Assembly (NCBI GenBank): GCA_003254925.1
Contig: QANZ01034142.1
Coordinates: forward strand, 44,233 to 108,232
DNA length: 64,000 nucleotides
DNA from: Chamaecrista fasciculata
Taxonomy: Eukaryota; Streptophyta; Magnoliopsida; Fabales; Fabaceae
Reading direction: 5' to 3'
In this document: piece after piece, positions 35,101 through 45,323 of the stretch
How positions within the stretch are numbered: position 1 is the stretch's first letter
Layout of the letters: each line of letters starts with the position of its first letter
Program-made: the position numbers and the translations under genes
Notes under the pieces: generated by a model
What the model was told of the DNA's origin: nothing
What the model saw: only the letters and a program-made list of their open reading frames with translations
The model's database searches: none

Positions 35101-36596
35101 CTACTTAAGAGTTAAAACTAAAATAGCACTTTCTATATATATGAAAAATCATAGTAATTAGAAGGAATAATGAATCAATTTAAGTATAGAGTAAGATTAA
35201 GTTGTCAACTCGATGATAAAATTATTTGTTTCCTTTGAAGTATACTAACCAACAAAATGGCCTCGAAGCTCAATATTTGGGCCTTCCCAACCTCCATAAG
35301 GTTCTCCTATGCCGGGAAGACCAGAAGTATTTCTGAAACTCCAAATCAATCTGTCCACGTCAAACATCAACAAATATTGGAGATTTGTGTTCATGGCACG
35401 TGCATGGTATGAATCTTCATGGAGTCTCACATCATGGAGAGACACTTCCTTAAGAAGACCTTGTGGGGGTGTGTAATCACCGTTCGACTTCTTCATGGTT
35501 CTATAAGCGACTTCCCACTCAAATTTAATTTCAGCATCATTCACACCATCATGATTCTTCAATACCTGAATTTATAAATCAAGAAAATTATTGAAAAATA
35601 AATAAATTTATGAGAATAATTTGAGTAATCAACTATCATATAATAATATTTAATAATAATTTTCTTTTAACTTCTATGGTAGAAAACTTACTATACATCT
35701 ATCTATGACTGAATTCAACTTATATACTCTGCCATTTTTCTTGACCCTTGTTTGAATTAGATATTAAGAGGGAAAAGGAAGGAGAATGTAATGTATGAGC
35801 CGTAAGAATATCACAAAAGAGAAAAAAAAAAAAAAAAGGAGACGGAATTCATGAAAATCCCAAAATATAATTCTTAAGCCAATAAATAATACCAAAAATA
35901 TAATTCTTAAGCCAATAAATAATACCAAAATCATAGAGCGAAAAAGGAGACGGAATTCATGAAAATCCCTCATTTAATCAATCAATCACCAGAAGAAGAA
36001 AAAAACAGATACAATGGTTAAAATGAGAAAAAATCTATAAAAAATGGGATAGCTTTAGCACTTTAATTTAAAAGGTTTATCAAATCAGTACTAATACGAG
36101 AATAACCCTTTAATCCTTAGGAGAATGGCACCTCCAAAAATTAGCTAATGAGGTTGAAATAATACTTAAAATCTTATATGATAATTTTCTTAAGATTTTA
36201 GATTCGTATCAAGTACTTTAAAAACACTTGTTAAACTTTAATAATTAACTTTTTGAAGTGTAATTCTACTTTTTTAATCAAATCACACCCCAACCCTAAT
36301 CACTCGACGTGAGACTCAACTCTTAAAACACTTTTAAAGAAAACAAAATCTAAATATACCTTTCTAGCCTTAGGAAGCAAGTGAGACCAAGCAGAATCAT
36401 CTGTAGGAGTGAGATGCATGTGTTCGTATTTGTCAATCATAGCTCTTCTCCATGCTTCGTCCGTAGAAGTTTCTACCTCGTATCGAAAAGTATGAGATTG
36501 ACCTGGCACTGGTATGTTTGTGCAATCTTTTCCCAAAACGCACACACATATTGATAAAACGACAAACGTTAAAAGCTGAGAACCACTCTTTTTCAT
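29119..36596 (-). CDS. Secreted GH127 (DUF1680) protein, copy 2
   Basis: Eleven phase-consistent exons: 36360-36596, 35250-35565, 34571-34773, 33848-34117, 33562-33657, 33388-33467, 33176-33251, 31877-32287, 30506-30614, 30285-30374, 29119-29891; 886 residues. It is a paralogue of the gene at 8276-15225, with the same exon structure and the same catalytic set (acid/base Glu in S-I-A-E-Y-W, zinc ligands E-x-C, W-C-C-Y-G-T-G). Differences are a six-residue loss in exon 1, one added residue in exons 2 and 11, and one lost in exon 9, all in frame. The signal peptide is retained. Exons 4-8 and their introns are almost identical to copy 1, while the other exons and introns are diverged. A relic of exon 8 lies in the intron before exon 9. 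Intact on paper; expression cannot be judged. Confidence 0.9.
31565..31603 (-). pseudogene. Relic 3' end of exon 8 in copy 2 intron
   Basis: On the minus strand it encodes V-T-F-T-F-S-P-N-K-Q followed by a good donor (CAG|GTAATT). It resembles, but differs from, the true exon 8 end V-T-F-T-F-A-P-N-N-K at 31877. The relic is cut at 31603 by hAT sequence. It looks like the ancestral exon end left behind when the region was rearranged. Confidence 0.75.
31604..31846. mobile_element. hAT element remnant at the copy 2 breakpoint
   Basis: The AT-rich core resembles 14300-14450, and the right end TTCACCCCTA is followed by GATCCAAT (31847-31854), the same target duplication as at 9778-9914 in copy 1. 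The left end is missing, replaced by the exon 8 relic. Confidence 0.75.
31869..34122. repeat. Near-identical tract shared with GH127 copy 1
   Basis: The counterpart of 9982-12235. It spans exons 4-8, all introns between, and the SINE. Identity begins at AAAATTACC by the exon 8 donor and ends five bases upstream of exon 4. Outside these points the two copies differ by substitutions, indels and insertions. Confidence 0.85.
32402..32524 (+). mobile_element. Au-like SINE in GH127 copy 2 intron
   Basis: Same element, same 12-bp duplication AAACAACACATT and same sequence as at 10515-10637, at the constant offset of the shared tract. Confidence 0.82.
35839..35962. repeat. Local duplication in copy 2 intron 1
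   Basis: GGAGACGGAATTCATGAAAA occurs twice (about 35839 and 35946), and ATATAATTCTTAAGCCAATA occurs twice between them. This part of the intron was tandemly duplicated in copy 2. The hAT insertion of copy 1 lies at the equivalent GGAGACAG. Confidence 0.8.
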
Positions 36597-36669
36597 TCTC
36601 AGAAGAAATTAAAGAAGCTTTCTACTCAGATACTAACAATTTAGAGAGTGTGATTATCACAACAATCAC

Positions 36670-36693
36670 CTATTTATATATATATATATATAG
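36670..36693 (-). promoter_or_regulatory. TATA region of GH127 copy 2
   Basis: A (TA)n tract about 75-95 bases upstream of the start codon at 36596. It is the expanded counterpart of the shorter TATA region of copy 1. Confidence 0.4.
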
Positions 36694-36916
36694 GCATATA
36701 GCTGGTCTCCTTAACCACGTATTACGATTGGATATTATCAATTTAAAATTTAAACAACTAAATCTTAGCTGGTTTGGATATATATAAATCTTAGGATGGT
36801 AGTTATTTTTTTTATTCTATTTTATTTTTGACGATAATAATATTGAATTTTTTATTTTAAATATAGCCTAAGTTAAAGTTCAATCACGTTTACTCATCTC
36901 ATTAAATTAAAGTGTA

Positions 36917-36947
<31 letters not shown>

Positions 36948-37200
36948 TTACGGATAATACTAAATCCTAACTGATTATGAGATTTTTTTTATCTTTTACT
37001 TCCTCAACAGCTAAACTAAGAAACCGAAAAGATATATTTGAACTGGAGAATAAATAGGTTTGTTTAGTATATCAAATAAATCAAATCAATTCGGCCAAAA
37101 AAAAAAAAGATATCAAATCAGAGTTGTTCAAGAAAAGAAAAGAAAGAAAAGATCAAATCAGACCAAACCAAAAGCAGGAACTATATTATTATTATAATTA

Positions 37201-37831
37201 GGCCAAAGTGCGAATTTGGTCCTGTAACTTTGCTTCAGGTCTCAAATCAGTCTTATATCTTTTTTTGTCTTGAATTTGGTCCTGTATCTTTACTCCAGGT
37301 CCCAAATCAGTCCTATATCTTTTTTTTGTCTCAGTCTTGGTCTCATATGTTTTGAAAACCTCCTGTTGTTAGTCCTCCGTCCATTTTAAATTACAGTTTA
37401 GTCATGAAAACTTCAAGTTCCTTTCACTTTAGTCCCTGACTATCAAAATGAAAGTGAAAGAGAATCCCTGAAGATTCTCAAACCTTACATCTTGGTTCCT
37501 AATCCATGAATTCTTCATGAAATGGAATAGAAATGCAAATTTTTGAGGAGAGAGGTGATAGAAGAAAGTTTGAATTTTCGAAAATTCTTTCTTAAAGTAT
37601 TTGAGGACAATTATTTGAGTGAGATTTCAGTGAGGATTGGAGTTTTTGGCTGAGTTCTTGAGTTTCTCAGCGATTTCCGTACGTTTTCTGGCGAGTTTGG
37701 GGCATTTCGGATGGGTTTTAAATTTTTTGCATTTTCAGTTTTGGTCCCTTTATCTTTTGCTTTAATTTGTGTTGTTTTTGCATTTCTATTTCATTTCATG
37801 AAGAATTAGGACTGAGACAAGAAAAGATATA
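37201..37831. mobile_element. Foldback MITE cut by the MULE insertion
   Basis: Starts GGCCAAAGTGCGAATTTGG, like other GGCCAAAG-type elements here. An inner hairpin pairs the segment at about 37500-37545 (ATTCTTCATGAAAT) with 37770-37815. The right terminus is not seen before the MULE begins at 37832. Confidence 0.55.
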
Positions 37832-38130
37832 GGGTAAATTGCAATTTGGTACCCTGTGGTTAGGGGCGTTTCCCATTTGGTACCCTGAAAGAAAAATTTT
37901 TGCATTGTGGTACCCCGTGGTTTGCACCGTTAGCAATTTGGTCCCCTGAGGTTTTTTTCCGTCTGCATTTCACGGAAAAGAAGCACGTGACTGTCACGTG
38001 ACTGGTTTAAATACGAAATTGCAGCCATTTTTTGCCATTCCAAACCCTAAACTAGCCGGTCTCCTCCAAATTCTCTCAACTTTTCCACTGAAACCCTAAT
38101 CCACACCAAAATCATGTCGTCGTGCTCTGT
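37832..38130 (+). repeat. Left terminal inverted repeat of the MULE
   Basis: Inverted match to 45019-45323. It contains two CACGTG palindromes 11 bases apart (37984-37989 and 37995-38000) with the word GTGACTGTCAC between them, and ends just after the ATG (38114) of the GRF gene. It probably carries the promoter and transposase binding site. Confidence 0.88.
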
Positions 38131-38637
38131 CTGGTCTAAGTTTTCGGCAGCTTCATCAAGACGCTATGATGAACCGTTATCGGGAAGGCGATGTTATTGT
38201 GGTGAGTTTGCGGTTACTCGCACGTCATTGAAGCCTAGAAGTTTTGGACGGAAATTCTTGACTTGCCCTAAGTTTAAGGTACGAAAATGTTAATTATTTA
38301 TAGTGTTGACTAATTTTTTTTCATTTTAAACATTGTGCTCGTTTTTTTTTTCTTGACTTGCCCATTGTTTCAGATGAGTCAATGCAAGTTTTTTGACTGG
38401 ATCGGTCCTATACCTTGTTGTTATGCTCTTGAGGTTGGCCTTCTGGTGCAGGAGAAAATTCAGAAGCTTGAAAAAGAAATTGGACAGTTGAAGATGAAAG
38501 GAGAAGTGGCTATCTCTCTTAGAAGACAAAAGCTTTACCTTGGAATGTTGGTTGGGTCATGGATGCTTTTTGGGTTGTATATAGCAGTCAACCATTTTGG
38601 TATGAAATCTGCCAAATATGGTTACTACTTACCATGA
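38114..38637 (+). CDS. GRF-type zinc-finger, coiled-coil, membrane-anchored protein
   Basis: Two exons, 38114-38278 and 38374-38637, joined AAG|GTACGA...TTTCAG|ATG in phase 0; 142 residues. The GRF zinc finger spans about 26-64: C27-Y-C29-G, then G45-R-K-F-L-T-C51-P, then C59-K-F-F-D-W64, and the intron falls inside it. Residues 74-107 are charged and heptad-like (coiled coil). Residues 108-127 are a single hydrophobic segment, followed by a short tail. GRF fingers bind single-stranded nucleic acid in TOP3A, NEIL3 and APEX2. Plants have many small GRF plus coiled-coil plus TM proteins of unknown role. The start codon lies within the MULE's left TIR, so the gene belongs to the element. It is intact although the transposase is broken. 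Function is not known. Confidence 0.78.
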
Positions 38638-39752
38638 AGATGTGACTTAGGTTGTGGATCAAGGCTTGCTAATTATATGATTTATACTAACCATGAAGAA
38701 TTGGGATGTAATGCAACTCTTTTGAATGTAATGTAACTATTTTGGATGTAATGCAACTATTCTGTATGTAATTTTAGTCTTTTGTATGTAATGCAAGTCA
38801 TGGCAAATTTTGGAATGTTAGGCTATGTGTAATCCTGATTCTACTGATTAATTTTGTTGACATTATTGGTATTGTAATGAATCTACTGATTCAACTGATG
38901 TTAGGCAATGAGAATTTGTTTGACTCTTTTGGTATTGCAATGAATTTTATTGACATTATTGGTTAGTATTGTGGATGATAAGAAATGGCAAAGTATGAGA
39001 AGGTCAGGGACTGTTTTGACATAGCAGAAACTTGAAGGGACTAAAACCAATTTCTTTACAAAATGTAAATGATAAGGTAAGGAAAGGGGACTGTTTTGAC
39101 AGTACAAATTCGAAGGTTCCCTGTTGATATGACCTAAAAAATGACCAATTTAGGCAATTTAAAGCATTTAGCCAATTTGAAGCATTTAGGCAATTTATTA
39201 AGAATAGTAAGACTAAATTGATATACCGTGAAATTGCCATTGATTATCTTCCTATAAAACACAGCAAGTTCCCATTGATGTTCCCATTGACATACCGTGA
39301 AATTGCCATTTTTTAAGAATACAACATCATAAATTGCCATTTTTTAGGCATACCATAAATCAAGTTTTAAAGGCAACCAAAATTGATAATTCAACAAATT
39401 TCCCTGTCATCATGAATTATAAATTTCCCTGTCATACCATAAATTGCCATTTTTTAGGCATACCATAAATCAAATTTCCCTGTCATCATGAATTATAATG
39501 TGCTATTCAACAAACTAATAACTGAAGATGCATACTTGATAATTGAAGATGTAAATTGAGATTGATAAGTCTTACACATAGTCTTACACATAGATTGATA
39601 AGTCTTACACATAGATGCAAATATACTAAACTAACAAAGTTGTCCCAAAAAATTGTTGTTTCCATCAACCAACAACAAAGTATTCCCAAAAATTTTGTTA
39701 ACAAGTCATAGACAAACTATCATAAAACAACTAGACAAAACAGTCTTCATGT
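38638..39752. other. MULE interior between the convergent genes
   Basis: No coding sequence. After the GRF stop there are four or five copies of a GGATGTAATGCAACT-like word (38697-38800). Further short direct repeats are AAATTGCCATTTTTTAGGCA (39300-39470) and AGTCTTACACATAG (39565-39615). Confidence 0.6.
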
Positions 39753-40474
39753 TCACTTATTCAACTTCCTCTTCTTGTTCCCAGGACTTTGGCTTTGGCT
39801 GCGAGTGGTAGGACCAATCCTCAGTGGACTTTGGCTGCGCGTCAGAGGTCTTGAGGTAGGATACCAAGAAGCCATAGTCTGAAATGAAATGAAACAGAAA
39901 ATATGAAAATTAAAAAAAAAACAGACAAGCAACTAAACACTAATATCTGCAATAGGTTCTCATCTAAGTAGGTTCTCAACTAAACACTAAACAGACAACC
40001 AATATTTTCATTTCTATTAACTAGTCATAACCATTGGTGTTGATTTTGGGATGCTCTATTGCATAACAGCTTGTAGGTTCTCATCTAAGGGGTATGTGCT
40101 GCTTGTTGCTGCCAGCTATACTACTAATTGCTGGAATTAGTCATCCGATAGAAACTAACAAATTACTGAGGCCAAACTAAGCAACAGCAGATATATGATC
40201 ATTATAAGCAGAGCTAACAAATTACTGAGGCCAAACTAAGCAAACCGATAGAAACTAGCAACAACCAATAAGACAATCATGCTTGGAGTGTCATGGCCAG
40301 AACAAATCTATAGTTAAAGACTCTAAAGAATGAGTTAGGAATGACCTCACTATGTTGAGAAGTCTGACTTCGTTGTGTAGCTCGAGGACTCTACAATAAA
40401 CATATTTCAACCACGATTAGAAGTCCAAAAATTTACCCGAGCACCAATCAAAATCTCATACATCTCATACATAC

Positions 40475-40759
40475 CTTGAATGGTGGATTTTTTCCCCTCA
40501 TCTGACTATAAACCTCCTTTGCCTTAGGTGGCCCAGAATCATTTTGGAACTTCTTACGCGGTGCAATTTTTTTGACTAGCAACTTCTTAGCCTTAGGTGG
40601 CCCACCAGTGGCAGCAGTAGAATTAGCACTAGTGGCAGCAGCTGAATTAGTAGCTGAATTAGCAGCAGTGGTAGCAGCAGCAGCAGTGGCAGCAGCTAAA
40701 TTATCAGCAGTGGCAGCAGCTGAATTATCACCAGCGGCAGCAGCTTCAGCTTCAGCATT
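40475..40759 (-). other. Ala/Ser-rich low-complexity exon of the transposase
   Basis: A 95-codon phase-0 exon encoding runs of Ala with Thr, Asn and Ser from (GCT/GCC)n, then two G-P-P-K-A-K motifs and basic K-I-A-P-R-K-K. Trinucleotide slippage is the probable source of the Ala tract. The large + strand Ala-rich ORF over it is its shadow. Confidence 0.7.
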
Positions 40760-43019
40760 CTACAACAATTGAATAATTGTATAAGAAATTATCTTGAAAG
40801 ATAAATAATACAAAATATGAGTGAGTCTCTAATTTCATACCTGTGCATTCTTCAATCTCATTAACCTATGTCTCCTTTGCCACGGTGTTTCTCCAGTAAC
40901 TGATGACTTACAAGTCCTGGAGTTGTGGCCAATCTTGTGACACTTCCCACATTGTATAGGTTTGTATTTCCTAGGCAAAGAATATGGATTCCTGGGCTCA
41001 TCAGCAGCTTTTTTCCTACACTTCCTTGGCCTTCCTGGAGGCCTCATGATCAATAGTGGAAGGAGTGGTGTTGTACCAGTTCGTATCCATAACAGCTCCC
41101 CTGGCAAGGCTGTTATACACGCTGCATATGTCCTCATATATGCATCCTTACTATAGCATTCATGCAAAAAATGTTCTGGATTTTGATGACTTGATTGGAT
41201 GGCAGACACAGCATGCTTACATGGGATCCCTGTCAATGCCCATAACCGACAAGTGCACTCACGGGTGTTTAAGTCTACAACATGAGTTCCATCATTCGAC
41301 ATTACCTCATAGATGAATCTACCCGAAGGCTCTGCAGTACAAAATCTGGAATCATTTTTAATCCTCTCCAACTTGTCCAAGATATTAGGACAATAGGGCC
41401 CACCAAACTTGTCCATCCCAGACCTTTTGACATAAAACCTATGCATAAGCTTGTGTCTAATCCACTCTAATAGAGAAATTATAGGTTTTTCCCTCGCCTC
41501 CCGAATATAGTTATTGAAAGACTCGCACATATTGTTGGTCAAGTCATCACATAAAGACCTAGTGGAAAAATGAGAGATACTCCAAAGGCTAGGATCAACT
41601 TTTACCAGATCATCATATGCTTCACCATTCAACTTCTTCACCTCCTCCATTCTTCTAAAAAATTCCTGCGGTGTAGATGCATAAGCGCATGCCCACATGG
41701 CATCTCTCAATTCCTTGCCCTTGTGGTTGTTCTTGAAGTTGGCATACATATGGCGCATGCAAAACCTATGCTCTACATTTGGATACAGCTCATCAAACAC
41801 ATACTCTAGCCCCTACACAACAGTCAAAGAACAACAAAATCAAATAAACAACCAATTGATTAAATTAAACACTTTAAAACTCATAAAACATTTCAAAATC
41901 AGCAAAGAAAACATACCTTCTGTCTATCTGAAACAAAGACAAGGCCCAACTCACGTGGGTTCCCAAAATCCTCAATGAAGCATTCCATAAACCATGCCCA
42001 GGATTCCTTATTCTCCTGCTCAACTATTGCAATTGCTAGTGGAAACATGTTGTTTCCATCCCTCGCAATTGCAGCAATCAATTGGCCACCAAATCGTCCC
42101 TTTAAGTGGCAAGCATCCAACCCAATTATGGGTCTGCATCCAGCCAAAAACCTAGCTTTTTGTGCATGGTATCTCACATACATCCTTTTAAAGCGTTCAG
42201 GTCCACCCTCTTGGAAAGCTTCACCAAGAATCTTCACACAGCTGCCATCATCTTATTGCCTTATAGTCTCTGCATAATGATAGAGGTTTTCATATTGCTT
42301 CGCTTCAGCCCCCTCCAAGATGTTCTTCGCAATTGCCTTTGCTCTATATGCTTGATGGGTTGATATGTCCACAAAGATCTGTCTCCTAATCGATCTCCGA
42401 ACATTTGGCAACTTCCAATCAGGATGATCAGCAAACTCCTCAGCGAACTTCGCAGCAAGATACCTAAGGAAGACAAGTTAACAACATAATTAATTAAGAA
42501 GTTAATAACATAATTAATTACAAGTTAATTCTTTTCACTCTTTGAAAAAGTAAACAGTTTAAAAACTTTTAGTTTAAGGAAGAAAGACAAGTTAACAACA
42601 TAATTAATGAAGCATATATATATATATATGCATTTGATGTATAAGTTAACAACATAATTAACATGTCATGTATAAGTTAAGGTAGCATGTGATGTATAAG
42701 TTAAATATGCTTAAAAAAGATGAAAAAGAAACAACTTAAGTATAGAGTACATAATTAAGGGTCTAATTTATAGAGATGAATACTTAAAAAAGAGTAATTC
42801 AAATAAACTAACATTTTTAAAATTAAAGTAGATTGATTTTAATTTGGGCCTAAATAAAAAGTAAAAAAGTAAAAACTGAATTTAAAAAGTAAGTAAATCA
42901 GTAAATCAGTAAATCAGTAAATCAGTAAAAAGTAAAAAAAAAACTGAATTTAAAACAACAAAATAAATTACTAGTTGTCAGGAACATACCTTGACTTCAC
43001 ATGTTTGTTGTCAAATGAC

Positions 43020-43256
43020 TGTTGGGAAATCACAGAGGGAGCGCAGCGGAAGAAATTAAAAATTTTGGACTAAAACGCAATTAAAACTAAAGGCTAACTC
43101 TGTGATTCCTTCCAGGATCCACTAACTATGTTTATACTAAGTAAGAAAAGATGTTTACCTAGTTTTGATCGGTGACTTATCGTATTCGCGAATTTGAGAA
43201 GTCCACAGAGTGTCCTTCCTCTACCAGTAATCCACACGAGCAGTTTGGCAGATGCC
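43020..43256 (-). mobile_element. Copia-type LTR fragment inside MURA
   Basis: On the minus strand it ends TCTGTGATTTCCCAACA, a typical copia LTR 3' end, preceded by TTCCGCTGCGCTCCC. It begins abruptly at the single N (43257). It separates transposase codons and probably stands for a full retroelement collapsed in assembly. Confidence 0.6.
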
Positions 43257-45018
43257 NCTGCATTTTTAAATTCCATGCCAATTTCTAGGCGTGGATTTAT
43301 CATGTCAACCTCTTCATTGAATTGAGGATAACGCACGTCATCATTTGAGCCTTCAGGACTTGCTGCATCTGATGCACCCAATGGATTTTCATTAAACTCA
43401 CTTATATCTCCACAGTCTTCAAATCCCGGGGGTACATCTGCTTCACCTTCTTCAACACCACCTTCTTCGTTTGCCTCAACACCACCTTCTTCCCTGTTCC
43501 TTGAGCCCGCAAATATATCTTCATCTTCAGGACACTCAAGAGTTTGTCTCAAGTACTGTACGTGCTCATCATCTTGATCCTCATTAAGGTTGTAAGCATC
43601 AACATCAATCTCTTCCTCTTCTTCTGTGTTCTCTGTTTCCTTTTCATTTTCATGAGAGCCCGTAGTAGGAGGATTAGTAGGAGGATTAACATGATGAACA
43701 TAAAGATCCAAATTAGGGTTCTTTACATCATCATGCATCTCAAGCCAACGCTTTACATCAGTCTCATCCTCTATCTCATAAATGCCTACATCAGGGTTCC
43801 CACTCGGGCCTACACCATACATGTAAGCCTCTTCCCCATCATAACCATTCCCCCTCCATAGAGCATCCAACATAAGAAAAGTGATGAACTCTCTCCCATA
43901 ATTGTCATGTCGTTCAACCAACCCACCCTCGTACCATGTTTTGTTTGGATTCTCTGTTTGTTGCACACTCCCACCATGATATAATTTCAAATTGAAGTGG
44001 GAGATGGACATCTGTATAAAGATGTAAAAAAAAAAACCGAATTTTAGTTGAATATGGGAGCACATTAAATAACTCATTAAAAATGTAATTTGAATATGGG
44101 AGCACATTAAATTACTCATTCCAACATATAACAACATATAAAAAAACTGAACTTAACTGGATTTTAGTTGAGCTGGATTTTAGTTGAGGCAAACAATGTC
44201 AAACTTAATTTTAGTTGAAACTGACTTTTCACATAAAAAATGAAGTCAAGCTTACAATGGGAGGACCACATTCAAGAATATTGACTAGTTGTCGGTTTTG
44301 GGAGGACCACATGCATTAACACATTTCAATATCATACTGAATAAAAAAATACCTAATGGGACAGCTGGCCAACATATAACAACATATAGTCTTTTTTTTA
44401 TACCTTGTCGGTTATGAAAAGGACTAAACAGACAATTTATTTTTCTTTTTTGGTACAAACAAACAGACAATTTCATCCACTAAATAAGGACCAAACAGAC
44501 AATTCCATCTACAAAATAAATTCATCTAAACAGAACCAACCAACCTTTAATAAATACAACATGGAAAGATTCTCCAACATGCACTATTTTCGTGGGTGGG
44601 TCACTGACAAAACAACATGAAAAGATTCTCCAACATGGAAAGCTATGGACAACATTTTCATACACTATATAATATACCCATCGGCCCAAACACACACACA
44701 CATATGCAAAGATTAGAAAAACTACCTTTAGGGTTTGAGGAAAGTCGTCGGAGAGTTGCAAAATCAGTTTCACTATTTGTCGTCGAACCACTTTGCGTAT
44801 CAGTTGTCTCTAAGTCGTAATCATCAGTCTTCCATCGTCGTCGTCGATTCTGTCGCGCGTTTGAGTGTAAACCGTTTCAGATTAGGGTTTCGGCAGAAAA
44901 TTCTTCGATTACGGTGGAATCTGTGCGATTAAGATTAGGGTTTCGGTGGAAATTAGTTGGGTTTCGATGGAAAAGTTGAGAGAATTTGGGTTTCGGTGGA
45001 ATCTGTGCGTTTCAGATT

Positions 45019-45323
45019 ACAGAGCACGACGACGTCGACATGATTTTGGCGTGGATTAGGGTTTCGGTGGAAAAGTTCAGAGAATTTGGAGGAGACCGGC
45101 TAGTTTAGGGTTTGGAATGGCAAAAAATGGCTGAAATTTGGTATTTAAACCAGTCACGTGACAGTCACGTGCTTCTTTGCCGTGAAATGCAGACGGAAAA
45201 AAACCTCAGGGGACCATATTGCTAACGGTGCAAACCACGGGGTACCACAATGCAAAAATTTTTCTTTCAGGGTACCAAGTGGGAAACGGCCCTAACCACA
45301 GGGTACCAAATTGCAATTTGCCC
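45019..45323 (-). repeat. Right terminal inverted repeat of the MULE
   Basis: Inverted copy of 37832-38130, including the CACGTG pair (45155-45160 and 45166-45171) and an ATG at 45041 that here opens only a nine-codon frame. Inward of it, AGGGTTTCGGTGGAA repeats several times (44880-45080). This TIR would drive the transposase. Confidence 0.88.

Larger units (their letters stand above)
39753..44011 (-). pseudogene. MURA-type transposase of the MULE, disrupted
   Basis: Exons read on the minus strand: 43258-44011 (start ATG 44011), a partial exon 42990-43019, 41917-42463, 40841-41812, 40475-40759, 40346-40390, 39753-39878. The N-terminus has the L-Y-H-G-G and Y-E-G-G signatures and an acidic stretch, ending in G-M-E-F-K-N-A. 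The DDE core is present: D in G-L-D-A-C-H, D in V-S-D-R-Q-K, E in N-N-M-C-E-S-F-N. Then a SWIM finger (C-T-C-x8-C-K-H) and a CCHC knuckle (C-G-K-C-x4-H-x4-C). The tail has an Ala-rich exon and ends R-S-Q-S-Q-S-P and K-K-R-K. Breaks: an in-frame TAA at 42253-42255, and loss of the DNA-binding region where a copia LTR (43020) meets a single N (43257). Confidence 0.85.
37832..45323. mobile_element. Mutator-like element with long TIRs and two genes
   Basis: A 7492-bp element. Left TIR 37832-38130 (GGGTAAATTGCAATTTGG start) and right TIR about 45019-45323 are close inverted copies of about 300 bp. Flanking 9-mers AAAGATATA (37823-37831) and TAATATATA (45324-45332) match at 7 of 9 positions, consistent with an aged 9-bp duplication. 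Inside, a GRF zinc-finger gene runs rightward from the left TIR and a MURA transposase runs leftward from the right TIR. This convergent arrangement resembles maize MuDR. Short MITEs at 5396 and 7456 share the termini. Confidence 0.9.

Noticed and set aside
14965..36596. GH127 copy 2 as a pseudogene
   Set aside because: All indels relative to copy 1 are in frame, every splice site is GT-AG and the active-site residues are kept.
40572..40772. Plus-strand Ala/Val-rich ORF
   Set aside because: It is the complement of the Ala-rich exon of the transposase on the minus strand, which has proper splice sites and phase.
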